The translations under genes were made by a program, and so were the position numbers. Of a stretch of 64,000 nt of DNA, positions 45,011 through 56,859 are shown piece by piece. The first letter of the stretch is position 1. Each line of letters begins with the position of its first letter. Location of the stretch: positions 83,888,001 through 83,952,000 of the forward strand of contig CM077597.1 in assembly GCA_039654915.1 (NCBI GenBank), written 5' to 3'. The notes below the pieces were generated by a model that had not been told where the DNA came from, did not search any database, and was given only the letters and a program-made list of their open reading frames with translations. The DNA is from Aquilaria yunnanensis (Eukaryota; Streptophyta; Magnoliopsida; Malvales; Thymelaeaceae).

Positions 45011-45482
45011 GCAAAGTACCCGGTTGAACAGGCAGGGCGACCTTGGAGGTTTAGGGGAAGGAAAACCTCCTCCGAACTTCACACCCCTGAACACTCCAAG
45101 AACCAATATCCTTATGACAATGGAGAGGCAGGGAACCCAGATTCAGCGGCCAAGGGCTATGACTGCTGACAACAAAAAGAATATGAAAAAATTCTGTCAG
45201 TTTCATCGCGACCACGGGCATGACACTGAAGATTGCTTCCAACTGAAAAAGTATATTGAGTCGCTGATAAAACAAGGCCAACTCCGGCGTTATCTGCGAA
45301 TGCCTTCCCCGAAGGGAAGAAAGGAGGAGGAAGGAAAGGCTGATGATGAGGAGTACGACTCCGATAGACGGAGGAACCGAAGTCCAAAGAGGCGTCTCCC
45401 GCCCCCAGCGGGAGTGATACAAACAATCACGACGGGACTGCCATCCTCGGAAAAAAGAGGAAAGCCAGAGAAATATCAATGA
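44964..45482 (+). pseudogene. Tat-like gag C-terminus with zinc knuckle
   Basis: Continues gag in another frame. KKFCQFHRDHGHDTEDCFQL, followed by KKYIESLIKQG, is the zinc-knuckle segment typical of Tat gag. The tail is basic and serine/proline-rich (DSDRRRNRSPKRRLPPP). It ends in a stop 4 bases before the protease frame opens. Confidence 0.85.
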
Positions 45483-45991
45483 TGGAATACCAAAATCCGT
45501 CGAAGAAACTGACCCAAAAGGATGGTTCCACCGTCATCTTTCCCCATGACGATCCACTGTTGGTCATGGCAAGAATAGGAAATTGGGACGTCAAAAGGGT
45601 ATTACTTGATGATGGATCAAACGCCGACGTCCTATTCTCGCATTTGCTGCCGAGCTTGGGAATATCCAACACTGACCTCAAGCCCGTCGCTTCGCCAACT
45701 TTCGGGGTAGGGCCATCCGAACTGCCTGTCCTCGGATGGATCAACCTCCCCCTGATGATGAGAGGAGGTTCGGTAAACGGGGCAAGTGAATTATTTGCCT
45801 CCACAATGACAAGGTTCATTGTCATGGATGTCCCTTCGTCATATAACGCCATCCTTGGAAGGCAAACACAAGGAAATCTGCACATTCGCTCGAATGTAAA
45901 GTACTTAACTGTCACTTTCGCCACCAAGGATGGAGACGCGGAAATTTTTATCGATCAAGGCAAAGTAAGGAAAGTGTTCGTCAAAGTGTGA
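45479..45991 (+). CDS. Gypsy aspartic protease domain
   Basis: Open frame of 170 residues. VKRVLLDDGSNADVLFSH carries the retroviral-type active-site motif as D-D-G-S (usually D-G-G-S in this family, so the catalytic D is followed by a changed residue). The flap and second strand are seen as VLGWINLPLMM and SSYNAILGRQTQGNLHIRS. In an intact element it would cut the gag-pol polyprotein. Here it stands alone between stops, so it is a relic although the frame is intact. Confidence 0.8.
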   Translation: MMEYQNPSKKLTQKDGSTVIFPHDDPLLVMARIGNWDVKRVLLDDGSNADVLFSHLLPSLGISNTDLKPVASPTFGVGPSELPVLGWINLPLMMRGGSVNGASELFASTMTRFIVMDVPSSYNAILGRQTQGNLHIRSNVKYLTVTFATKDGDAEIFIDQGKVRKVFVKV

Positions 45992-46036
45992 AAGACCCCA
46001 GTAACCAACTTCACGTAAACTGTAGAGGCAGAGGCT

Positions 46037-46885
46037 TTGCCAGGTGGAAAACCAAAAAAGGGCGAGGCAGAAAAGACCGCGAAGGTAGAAATAGAAGAAG
46101 TAGAACTTGTCCCAGGCCGAAGTACCCGGATAGGGAAAAACTTGGCCGAAGGTGACAAGAAAAAACTTGTATCCTTTCTACTAATGAATAAAGACCTGTT
46201 TGCCTACTCACCGAAAGATATACCAGGGGTAAACCCTCGCATAATACAGCATAGCCTTAAGGTAAGTCCGGAAGCAAAACCTGTCCGGCAAAAAAAATGG
46301 GGCATCTCAGTCCATAAAAAGAACTTCGTCAAAGCCGAAGTCTAGCGCTTATTGGACGCAGATGTAATCAGGGAGGTCAAGTACCCCGAATGGTTAAGCA
46401 ATGTGGTTATTGCCACAAAAGAAGGGAGCAGTAAGCTCCAAATGTGCATCGACTTCAGAAACTTGAACGATGCTTGCCCAAAAGATTCATACCCTCTCCC
46501 ACCAATAGACCAGTTGGTAGACTCAACTGCCGAATACGGGCTCCTAAGTTTCCTAGACGCCTTCAGTGGGTATCATCAAATAAGGATGGACCCCGAAGAT
46601 GAGGAGAAGACCGCCTTCATCACCGAGGGCGGAACGTATTGTTACACTAGGATGCCCTTCGGGCTAAAAAATGTAGGAGCTACCTACCAGAGGTTGATGA
46701 GCAAGGTCTTCTATGACCAAATAGGGAGGAACATGGAAGTCTATGTCGATGACATGATAGTCAAGAGCAAGCTGCCTAACGACCACATCGTAGATCTAAA
46801 GGAAACTTTCCCCCAGCTCAGAACCTTCGGGATCCGCCTTAATCCCGAAAAGTGCATCTTCGGCGTAACCTCGGGAAAGTTTCTT
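46037..46885 (+). pseudogene. Gypsy reverse transcriptase, truncated at the palindrome junction
   Basis: The linker frame (46037-46345) has VNPRIIQHSLKV and KPVRQKKWG and ends in a TAG at about 46342. RT then runs in frame 46352 onward with VIREVKYPEWLSNVVIATK, QMCIDFRNLNDACPKDSYPL, LLSFLDAFSGYHQIRMDPED, YCYTRMPFGLKNVGATYQRL, the intact catalytic MEVYVDDMIVKS, and RTFGIRLNPEKCIFGVTSGK. It stops at GKFLG (46884), where the inverted LTR begins. The rest of RT, RNase H and integrase are missing. Confidence 0.9.
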
Positions 46886-47704
46886 GGAGGGACTTCCTGA
46901 GAGGGAGAACGCCTGGAGCACAGATTTCCCAGGGGAGTGTGCCTGAAATGCTGAAGAGAAGAGGGTTAGGAGGTCCGCGGGATGTTTTTCCGGGGATGAG
47001 CCTCCGACGCCCAAGTTAGTGTCCTGAAGGAAGATAGAGAAAGAGCACTAAGGGGTGAAGTGGCATTGCCTGTTTTTATTTTCCTCAGGGAGAGAGGGTC
47101 GGATCTTTTGCCAGGGCTTGTTTCCTGGTATTTATAGGAATGCTTAGCCCGTTCAGATCACGACACGTGTTCGGTCGGATGCTCTCTGTACTTTCGAGCG
47201 TAGGGGACAAGTAGCCGTTTGTAGGCTCCTTGAATCTTGGTCCGAGATAGGTTGTGACAAGACTCGGATGGCGTCGGCGTGTCAGACCGCCGTCCCAGGC
47301 AGCGTGTAGCGCTTGGGGGCGACATGTCAGAGGCTTCTTAAATGCTCATGCTGTACTCCTAAGGTCCTTTGGGCGAGGTCGTCCTTTGGTGCGGGTGCCC
47401 TTCTTCAGGAATCATGCCCGTAGTTCTGGGAGTTCTCTGGCTCGGGGGTTCCGCCTTCGAGGAGAGTCTCTCCTGCTTGCAATAGCTGGTTCTTTATTCC
47501 CGAAGGTGATCCGTTTGGTCCCTTGAGGGAGCTGGCAACATCTTTGAAATTCCTGACGTACTAGCCGAAGTCCTGAGTTCGAGGCGTTTGACTTCACTAC
47601 TTCCGAGGTCAGTGTTTGCGCCTCCTTCGGGTGACGCCAGGTTTCCCAACCACGCTACTGGCAAGAAGTATGTAGTGAGAGAGGCGATAGCCCTTTGGCT
47701 ATCA
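46886..47704 (-). mobile_element. Inverted, 3'-truncated LTR of the central element
   Basis: Reverse complement of 42929-43737, ending ...GGGCTATCA at 47704. It joins the RT frame through GGAGGG, which both parents share at the breakpoint. The last 42 bases of the LTR are absent. It differs from the left LTR by about 5-7% in the parts I compared, plus a 12-bp insertion near 47300-47311. It faces the wrong way to be the element's own 3' LTR. Confidence 0.93.
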
Positions 47705-49390
47705 GTATGGATGAATCATGCACATGTAAATGCATTTAGGACTTTCATACACCCATAGGTGATAAACTTGCCATGAGCTTTTATGGCTGGTATACTTGGA
47801 TACTGGCCCTAGTAGCCCATGCTAGCACTTAACTTACTCCTTGAAGTCATATTGATGAGTATTTAATGTAAGTTGTCACTTACTTGACCGTACTCACTCC
47901 TTATAGGCTTATTTAAGCAAGTCATCACTTAGCTTTTTCTTACCCATATTTTCCCTTTTCTTGTGATGCCAGGTAAGGAACTTAGTGGCCATTCTTTGCC
48001 AAATTCTTTTAGATTGGGCTTGGGCTCCTTGGTGGATCACTTACAAAGCTTGTAGCTTAGCCAGGACTTCTTAGGAACCACTACAATGCCCAAAGTACCT
48101 GGCCTCTATCCTTGGGCCATTAGAGGTCTCGAACCCAGCTCAGATTTAAATCCAATTTTAGAGGTTCTTGGCCTCATTCTTTGGCCATTGCAGCATCAAG
48201 CTCCTCTTAGTCCCATCTTGGCACCTCTTTAAGCCTTAAGGTACCTAAACGAAACCACTTAAACTTTACTTAAACTTAGCCCTCTTAACTACCTACTTAT
48301 TATTACCTACTAATAATGCATTATCTTAGCTTTAGGGGTGGGTTTGAAGCTTGAATTAAAGTGCTAAACACCATAGATTAGGCCTAGGAAGAAAACTGTA
48401 ATACTTAGGTGCTTGAAACAAATTGAAAACACGGGACAGGGTTGCCCTTGGTGACGGGCCGCCCATGGCCTATGACACCACGCCACCATGGCCAAATCAC
48501 TTAGTACCCAAACAAAGCATACTCATAAGTGTTACAACACTAGTTATATGTCATTCAATCATGTCATAACTTAAATCTCTCACCTCAAATCATCTATAAA
48601 ACAAAAAGCACACGTGAGTTCAATGAAGTTCCTTTGATGACCAAGCTTGAATTCAACTAAGTGGACACTAAGGACATGAAATTAAGACTATTTATAACCA
48701 TTTAATAGGCTTAGAACTAACCCATAAGGACTATATAAGCTTACCTTAGGGTTTGAAATGAAAACTTGCAAGAATAACTTCAAGTGCACCAAATACACCA
48801 AAGATGAGGTAGACGCTTGTTGGGATGGTTTTGGGACCTTTTATTTTCATGGAATATTGAGTAGATTATGAGGTTTGATGAGAAGGAGCTATGGAGAGAG
48901 GACAACTATGTTAATGGAATGAAAATGGTGATGAATAGTGTTGTTCATCTTTTCTTAAAATATCTTAACTGTTGTAGTTAGCCTATTTTTGTTTTCTTGT
49001 CACTTTGGCCCCAAGACTTCTATTTGTTTTTCTTAGGCCACCTAACCCCTTCCTCCACCATCTCTCATTGGTCCTATAGAAAAAAATTTCTTACCCACAC
49101 ACTTTGCCTTTAAGCCACTTAAGGCATTATAAAACATAATAGCTTAATTTCGCAATTAGTGCATTTTTAGCCCGTAATTTTCACTTTTGGTTAAAATGGC
49201 TAGAAATACTTATGGTATTAACTTGTTTGGTTATGAATACTTACATGACCTTAGTTTCATAGAATTATGGCCATGCCACTGGCTCAGGACAAAATTACCA
49301 TTTTGTCCTTCTTGCCCTTTAAGTGCTATTTGCACTTAGGAACTATTCTTAACCTTACTTAGCTTGCTTTTTTTACTTAATAAAAATTAT
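47705..49390 (-). mobile_element. Gypsy LTR fragment, right-arm copy
   Basis: Mirror of 41310-42928. It keeps about 70 bp near 49265-49330 that the left arm has lost, and a segment near 48265-48300 deleted on the left. Confidence 0.75.
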
Positions 49391-49399
49391 TTGAGGAAA

Positions 49400-50450
49400 A
49401 TAACTTAAGATTTACTTACCTTGGCATTTGAACTTAGGGGAAGTACTTGTAAATTGTTTACATATAGCCTTGAAGTTTTTATTGTTAAATACCACCTTAT
49501 TTTTCCTTTCCCATAAAGCCCAAATTGTGACTTGTAGAATTGCGTGCCACACTTTAAATTGCTCCAATGTCTTGCGTTCACTTGGATTGCCCCTCACAAG
49601 CTCTAGTAAGCTAGGAGCAAACTATAACTATATATTGCACCATTACGAGATCAAGTGCCATACTAAACTAGATTTAACATAATGTGGAAAAATATGTTCT
49701 GTATCCTCAATATCTTTCTCACGCAGGAAAATTTCTTATTAGGCAAAGATATGCCTCTACTAGTCAAGTTCATGTTTGTCGAAACATGGTCTTGGATCAT
49801 TCATGACAAGAAAAATGACACATTTTTTGGAAGCCACTTTCTCCAACAACCAGAAGCCTCACCCTCATAGATCTATAGTAGCATCTCATCTAAGCATCAG
49901 GATAACTTTTGAACAATGAACAAACTACCAAAGTTCCCACTCCAAATACAAGAATTAAAGGCTTTAGAATCCATGGGAAATCTTGCAAAATGTTTGTTAG
50001 TTAATGATTTTCTCCACTCTTTTGCCCTATTATCTTCTCCTCCATTCCCACTGCCACGCCCACTTACTATAAACTCAAATTCATTTTTCGTGAACCTTGC
50101 ACTTTACATTTGACTGTAACCAAGCTAACTTAGGAAATCTCTTCTCTGAACATCCATTTACCACCCAAACGTCTTTCTAAAACCTATATTTACCCTAATT
50201 CCTAACTTTCCATTAAAGGAATTTAAAAAAGGAACTCCACTCAACTCTATATCCCTACCTATTTTTAATATTTTCCCCTAAACACCACTCTAACTCCTTT
50301 TCCCTAAAGAATTTGATAGTCTGCCTTCCTTACCATGAATACTAGCAACTACCTGTTGTAGCAAAGCCTCTTACTCTTGCCAAAATATCCACTACATTTT
50401 CATAATGATGCCATATTTTTACTTTTCAAACTAGCCATGCATAATTGCCT
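49400..50450 (-). pseudogene. LINE ORF2 C-terminal remnant, right-arm copy
   Basis: Mirror of 40260-41299. The minus frame 49412-49597 is identical in protein to the left copy, with FKVWHAILQVTIWALWERKN. Plus frames at 49428-50113 are antisense shadows. Confidence 0.65.
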
Positions 50451-50498
50451 TACTTCACTATCCGTTTGGACCTTTCCCCATCCTATCCAAGATATGGT

Positions 50499-50504
<6 letters not shown>

Positions 50505-50565
<61 letters not shown>
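50505..50565. repeat. (AG)n(GT)n expanded microsatellite, right arm
   Basis: About 14 AG units and 16 GT units at the site that is mainly (AC)n with a short TC tail in the left arm. Confidence 0.95.
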
Positions 50566-50571
<6 letters not shown>

Positions 50572-50624
50572 TGGAAGAGAAATTATAAGGGGTTTGACTG
50601 TGGTAAACGGTATAGGCGAAAGCT

Positions 50625-52060
50625 GGGGCCAGTGATCTTCACAAGGTGATGGACTAGGTTGGTGCATCCTTTTGTTTCATAAACGTTCCTGAAGATTGGG
50701 AAGGAATCACTTGTGGAAAGTGTTTCAAAGATTTTGAGTAGTTATAGACATATATGTTCATTGGAAAAGACAACAAAAGGCCGTAAATTAGGTTTTATTT
50801 GTTTCAAAGATGTTAAAGATGTTGGTTTTTTATATACAGATTTGAACTCGATATGGATTGGGAGTTTCAAGATAAGGGTCAATGTATTCTATTTTAAAAA
50901 AATGGAGAAAACCAAAGGAACTGTAGACTGTCATAAAAGTAGCTGAGATAGAGAAAAGATATACTAGTAGTCTAAGGGATGGGAGGTGCTTCAATGATGT
51001 GGTGGTGGGATGAAAAACAAAGGAGGGTAGCAAAGATGAAGCAAATAACCAATAGGCTGAAGTTAAAATATAGTCAAATTTGGAAGAGCTTGCCAAGCTT
51101 AAGAGATGTGCTGTGGATGAGTTAAAGCATTTGGAGTTGGAAATGTCCGTCCAACATATATGCGAATCATATGGTACTAGCTTATGTAAAATAAATTATC
51201 CTGGTGGTTTAAGAATTTTGTAGGAATGCAAGTCAAAGAACACAGTAGATACGTTGTTGGTTGGAGAAGAATATTTTAATCATTAGTTTTCATGGAATTG
51301 GGGATGGAAAAAGAACCTGAATGGTCCTGGTAGATTGGTTTGATTGTTGTGTGTTGGAGTCCCTTTGTATGCTTGAAGAAGTTCAACTTTTGAATTGTTG
51401 GGCATTAAGTAGGGCAAAGTGGTAGCTGTATATGATAAAAGGTGTTTGCATGTTGGAAGAATTTTTCATGTTAACGCGTGAGATGGATTTCAACTTTACT
51501 GTAGTCTAGTTAAAAGTTGATGATAAAGTTGTCAATGTTAGAATTGTTGAAGAGTCTATTGTAGAAAGTGATTTGGTCCAGAGTAATAAAAATTATGGCA
51601 TTTGTTCATCAGAATTAGAAATTGATGGAGCACATTTCAATGATGATCATGATGAAGTCTTCCTGGGAAATGGATACTTGGATGATGAACAGACACTTCT
51701 TTGGGAAAATGAACAGATTGGGGGAAGTGTGACGAACAAAGTCGCTAGACCTTCTAGGGAAATGATTAAAATTAATGAAGGAGCAGGAACTCTTGAATAG
51801 GTTCATAATTTAAATGAGGATAATGGGAAAAATATTGATTGTTGCCTAAGTAAGTTAAATGCCGAGGTTCTTAACACCTTTGGTAAGGAAGTATTGGGCA
51901 AAAAATTGGATGGTGGACTTGAAGGGGGCTACGAATTAGAGTGGAGAGAAATTGTGCAGCCCAACAAAGAAAAATAGCAGCGCAATTATTGAAATGTGAT
52001 TAAAGGAGAGAAAATTAATGATAGACAGATTAAGGATGTTTTGAGAAGATCATGCGGTCT
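50625..52060 (+). pseudogene. LINE ORF1-like remnant, right-arm copy
   Basis: The longest uninterrupted ORF1 remnant of this family in the window. It has NVPEDWEGI, then a shifted frame 50713-50946 with the RRM-like KLGFICFKDVKDVGFLYTDL, and the tail frame 51573-51800. It ends near an ELEWREIVQPNKEK piece at about 51980. It serves as the reference for the interrupted copy at 13966-20905. Confidence 0.65.
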
Positions 52061-53015
52061 AGTGTGCTAGCCTAAACGGAAAATTAATAACATTATTATG
52101 AAGTTAGCTATTCTATGCATTCTAAGGCAAACGCGATGCATATATACTAGCGTTATCTCACATTAATGTCTATTAGTTGTGGTTTTAATTAGAAATGGTA
52201 ACTTTTATTTGTTAGACTAAGTTGGATTTGATTGGGATAATTATGAAATATATTAACTTTATTCAAATTTTTTATTTGTCGCAAATTTTTTAATTTGAAT
52301 ACATCTGAAGAGATAATCATAAGGAAATAATAGAGATAACATGATAAATATGGTTATTATTAAAAAATAATTTTGTTAATTCTGTTTTCTTTGAAACATT
52401 GGTATTTAGAGAGTTGCATACAGTTGGATATCAATTTCATACAATAAGTTACCAAGTTAATACATCCAAGATTCAGTTTTACATTAGGAGAGCTTTTGTT
52501 TGACTTTATGGGGGAGCTTCAATTTCATATAAGAACTCATTTTTGTATAATATGAACTAAATTTCGCTTAGTAGGAAATAATTTTTATTCCATAGATGTC
52601 CACTTTCATACATTAATAGTTTAATTAATACAGCATGAGACTCAATTATATATCATAATCTCAACTTCTACATTTATAAGACACCAGCTTGGTTTCATAC
52701 AATAGGTTACAAGCATTGTATTATAGAAACTCAAATTCAAACAAAATTTCATGCACAAGTTTTGTATAATAAGAACTTAGTTGCGGCTATAAATTGTGTT
52801 CGAGCTCAATTTTCCCACCAACTAAAATTATAGGTGTGTCTCTATGTTTTATGTTATATCTGTACACTATGCTATAAAATTTTTTCTTTGTTCTACACGA
52901 ATAGTATATAGCTTCATATATATATGAATCAACTTTCATGCAATGGCAACCCAATATATATATGGATCCACTTTCGTACAATGGCAACCCAAATCCATAC
53001 AATTGTAACATAGGC
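52061..53015. repeat. Mirror of AT-rich spacer and 'TGTATGAAA' repeats
   Basis: Reverse complement of about 37715-38670. No gene. Confidence 0.55.
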
Positions 53016-53100
53016 TTATATACACAAACACACACACACACACGCACACACAAACATACATATATGTATGTATATATACACATACATATATGTATGTATA
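53016..53100. repeat. (CA)n/ATGTATAC compound microsatellite, right arm
   Basis: Mirror of 37630-37715, with almost the same length in both arms. Confidence 0.95.
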
Positions 53101-53204
53101 TAACCAGAATAAAAAATGCATCTTTCTCACATACGTACGAACAGCCAAACAATGAATATCATTACTTAAATTTTCTGCAACCGTTCATTTCGAAACATAA
53201 AACC

Positions 53205-53456
53205 CTAATCCCAAATATCAATAAACTCATTCAATTCTAGGAACAGGGAAAAAACTTTTATTCTTGTAAAAACATGTGCTTTTTGTGGATCCCACCTTAA
53301 AATCCTTTTATTTAGCCTCTCAATCATCTTCATAGGAGAACAACCAAGACGGACTGGGCGCTTTCGGGTACTGAAAAGGGAGAACAATGGGGGACGAAGG
53401 AAGTTGGTTCTTTTCTTTAGCCTGTCAATCCCTTTCACGCTTCCCTGTTTAATCAA
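53205..53456 (-). other. 83-aa open frame, right-arm copy
   Basis: Identical protein to 37275-37526; see that entry. Unidentified. Confidence 0.2.
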
Positions 53457-54122
53457 ACCACTATCTAATGTATATTAATGGTAGACACCAACACCGTTAG
53501 CTGGTATATATACACCGGGGGTTCAGTCTCCAATCTCCAGCTATTTGAATACTTTATCTGCTGTATTTTTTGCTAGCTCCAAACAGGTAATTGAAATGAA
53601 AAATCAAGAGGTGTAAACTCATACGTCATTCAGAAGCATTTTTAGATTTTTTAAGCCTCATTGAATTACTGGTTTCCAACTCATTTTTTGGAACCCTTTT
53701 TCTTTATTATCAACTGGCGACTTGCATGATCTCAATTTAATTATCAGATCTTAACTTGCTTGCTCTCATCAATTTAATAGTACAAGCAAGATTTCATAGC
53801 TGTTTACCCTTTGCCCAACACCAAAATTTTGTATGTGACATGCTCTCAACTTGGTTTATTTACGATTCAAAAATCAATTGTTATTGTGATTTTGCTGAAA
53901 AACAAAGCTAATCCTCCCCCTTCCCCCATCTAACTTTTGAGTTTCTAGCTTGCTCACATGTGGGCTTTTATTTTTTAATGTAAAAAATTATATTCATTGT
54001 GAATGAAGGTTAATTCAAAGTATACTATTGGACACAACACAACAACATACAGATAACAGATAACGAGACATAGATAATTCATGAAATTAAGAGACAGATA
54101 GGAGGCAGTTTATTCATTAGTA

Positions 54123-54323
54123 CTAAAACTAGAAATTATTTAAGTGCCTCATGGATGCTCTTGCATTGTGCATGCATTTGCTGCTTAGTTCGGTGCTGTT
54201 GCTGCTTGGAACTGGATGGCAAGAGAAGGAATTGCAGCAACAAAGTTCCATTTGATACTTGATGTCACTAATGTTATCCTTGGCCGTAGAAGTTGCAATC
54301 TCCAGGTTTGACTTGAAATTTTA
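54123..54323 (-). pseudogene. Exon-2 pseudogene, right-arm copy
   Basis: Mirror of 36400-36600 with the same frameshifting deletion. The extended frame differs only in the non-homologous upstream part (FYKSK against FYICK). Confidence 0.85.
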
Positions 54324-54463
54324 AAGGAACATGAAAGAGGTGCGGGTTTCCACAATTTACTTTTATAAAATAAAATATCATGCAATAAACTACTTATTAT
54401 GGGTGTGATATACTTGACAGTATCAATACTAAAGACATCGGTTAGTAAAATGAATGTTACTAA

Positions 54464-54730
54464 ATGGTTAGTAGGAGCATGTCCACCCTAATAAATGTCC
54501 TACTTTACATTGAGAAACTGTTAAGTCTTCGTCAGACTTTGTTTAATGTATTGCTAGGACAAATGAATGACGAAGCACCAAAGAAAGAAAAAGACCAAGA
54601 AATACAAAGTCTTAATCAGTCTTTGTTTAATATATTATTGCTGGCACAAATTAATGAGAAAGAGCGTGAGAAAAAAAAAACCAAGAAATACAAACTCCTA
54701 AATGACCAAAATGTTAAACTTAAGGTATAG
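54464..54730 (+). CDS. 88-aa internally duplicated frame, right-arm copy
   Basis: Same protein as 35993-36259. It lies head-to-head with the exon-2 relic, in the position where the intact gene's promoter and first exon would be. Confidence 0.35.
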   Translation: MVSRSMSTLINVLLYIEKLLSLRQTLFNVLLGQMNDEAPKKEKDQEIQSLNQSLFNILLLAQINEKEREKKKTKKYKLLNDQNVKLKV

Positions 54731-56859
54731 TTATACCTGTTTTTTTTTTTTCTAAATAAAACTTTTAATGGGAATGAACGTAGTTCGAACATCGAAATTT
54801 ATATAATTAATGCGATTTAGTGGATTGTGAGAGGTATTAGTGCAAGTAGTCTTTCTTCATACGATTGCAATTTTTGAAGTGATAACTTGAGCACCCTAGG
54901 TTAAAGTTTTATAACATTAGATTGTTTAGTTTTGGGCTTGTGAAAGGTTTCATTCAGTTTTAATTGCGTGGTAAATAATAAAGATATCATTTTAATATGA
55001 AAATATTGAATATAATTTTTTCACACATTTTATATTTATTCTAATTATTTTCATCACAATTTACCAATTATAAGTAATATATATTGATAAATGTAGTGTA
55101 CTTTGGTTAAAATGAATGATAAAAACAAAAGAAAAAAATTGTAATAGTTTCGAAACTCAATGATGTTAAAATTTATTAATTGAATTTTATTCTTAAAACA
55201 AAAAATAAAAAAAATAATAAAATAACATAATATCTATGCTAAAAATATGTATACCATTTTACTTTTTATTTTATATAAGTATATGATACTTTGATGTATA
55301 CAATTTAAAATGAAATAAGAAGTTATGTTTTTTATCCCTAATTGATGTTGTGTATCATACGGTATACACAGTAAATGGCGGAAAAAACACTTGCATATAT
55401 TGCAGTCTTCTATCTGGTAAATCAAAATGTAAAAACTTTTGTTCTGGGTACTGCATATCTGCCCCACTGACCTTTTAAAATTTTTTTTGTGTTTGTGCGT
55501 GCATGATTGGTAATGTTACAAAATTCTAATTAATTTGTATATACAAAGTTGACTTGGGATTTGTATATTCAGCTCTTGCAGTCGGCTAATTCGCATAGAG
55601 AAAGACGACTTGGACTTTCTCGTCACCGAAACAATCGAATTAATCGGTCCACTTGTACCGGGCAGCTGGGCTCTTTTGCCAGTAACAACTCAATGCAACT
55701 AATATTCATATTAAACTATTTATCAGCAAGCTTCAAGCATGTTATTGCTTGTGTATTGTCGCGCGTTATCCGTAGTTATTGTTTTTGTTCATTTGGGGTT
55801 AGATCTAAGAATTTGTTAGACATATTTTGCTAAAAATTTTGGGTTAGATCTAAGAATTTTAGGAATTCCCCTATAATTAATCCACCTCCTTTGTGAGTTT
55901 AGTCATTTCAATTTCTTCTAGAACCTTTAACAGATTTATGAAAACTGATTACAGATGGTTGGTAGTACCTAGTAGCTGAACTCGCTACACTAGTAAAAGA
56001 GCAGCTGGCCAATACGTCGCCTGATACATCTAATGATAGAAAATAAATATTTCAGACTTACATAATTTCAAAGACACCATTATTCCCCCATTTTAGAAAA
56101 TTCAAGTTGCCACCTAAATATCTAATAGCCATACTTGTACCAGTTCTTTTGACCGACACCCACTTGGCCTCAATGCCAGTTCTTTGAATAAATTTGCTCT
56201 ACTTTGAAACATAAATTGTTACACCAGATACAACAATATATCTGACCAAACACAATTTAATAGATATGAGTTCTATCTCCATTTTTAGATACATATGTGT
56301 CACATTTCTCCAGATAAATATGCCCAAATTCTAAAATAATATATGACTTGATTCTCACTCAATAAATAAATTTGAATTTGCTTTTGAAGATAAATCATTT
56401 ACTCCTTTCCATATTGCCCGCGCAAAGAATACTAAGTTTCTTTTGTTTAATTTTTCTAATCGGCAATGAGAATATTATTAGAAGGTTAGCAAGGAGTTGG
56501 GGATAGCAATAGTAACAGCATCGAACTTGAAGTGCCTATATAAATACAACCATTATTTGAGAAATGATTAGGGATTTAAACACCAAAATTTGAAAGAAGA
56601 AGTAAACCAACGTGTTCTCTTGGAAATCTTGAAAAAGGAGAAGGATATCAATAAATAAATGATCTCCAACCAATTTGCTGGCTGACTGTTAAATACCAAG
56701 TTTTTCAGAACCTTCTTGAGCAGCCACAATGTTGTTTTATTGTGACATCTCGTGTCTTGGTTGCATATGCAATTCTAGATGAGAAAGGAGTTGTTCAACA
56801 AGGATCGGTCTAGAAATTTCTTCCTATGGGATCCACATGTAGTTAATTTTTTTATACCT
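54731..56859. other. Decayed unit copy, right arm, with exon-like relics
   Basis: Mirror of 33871-35992. Relics: IRIEKDDLDFLVTETIELIG on plus near 55588-55695, and RTGTSMAIRYLGGNLNF on minus near 56050-56180. Otherwise AT-rich and non-coding. Confidence 0.5.

Noticed and set aside
45051..45479. 142-aa minus frame and other minus frames over gag, protease and RT
   Set aside because: Shadows of plus-strand retrotransposon genes with clear motifs.
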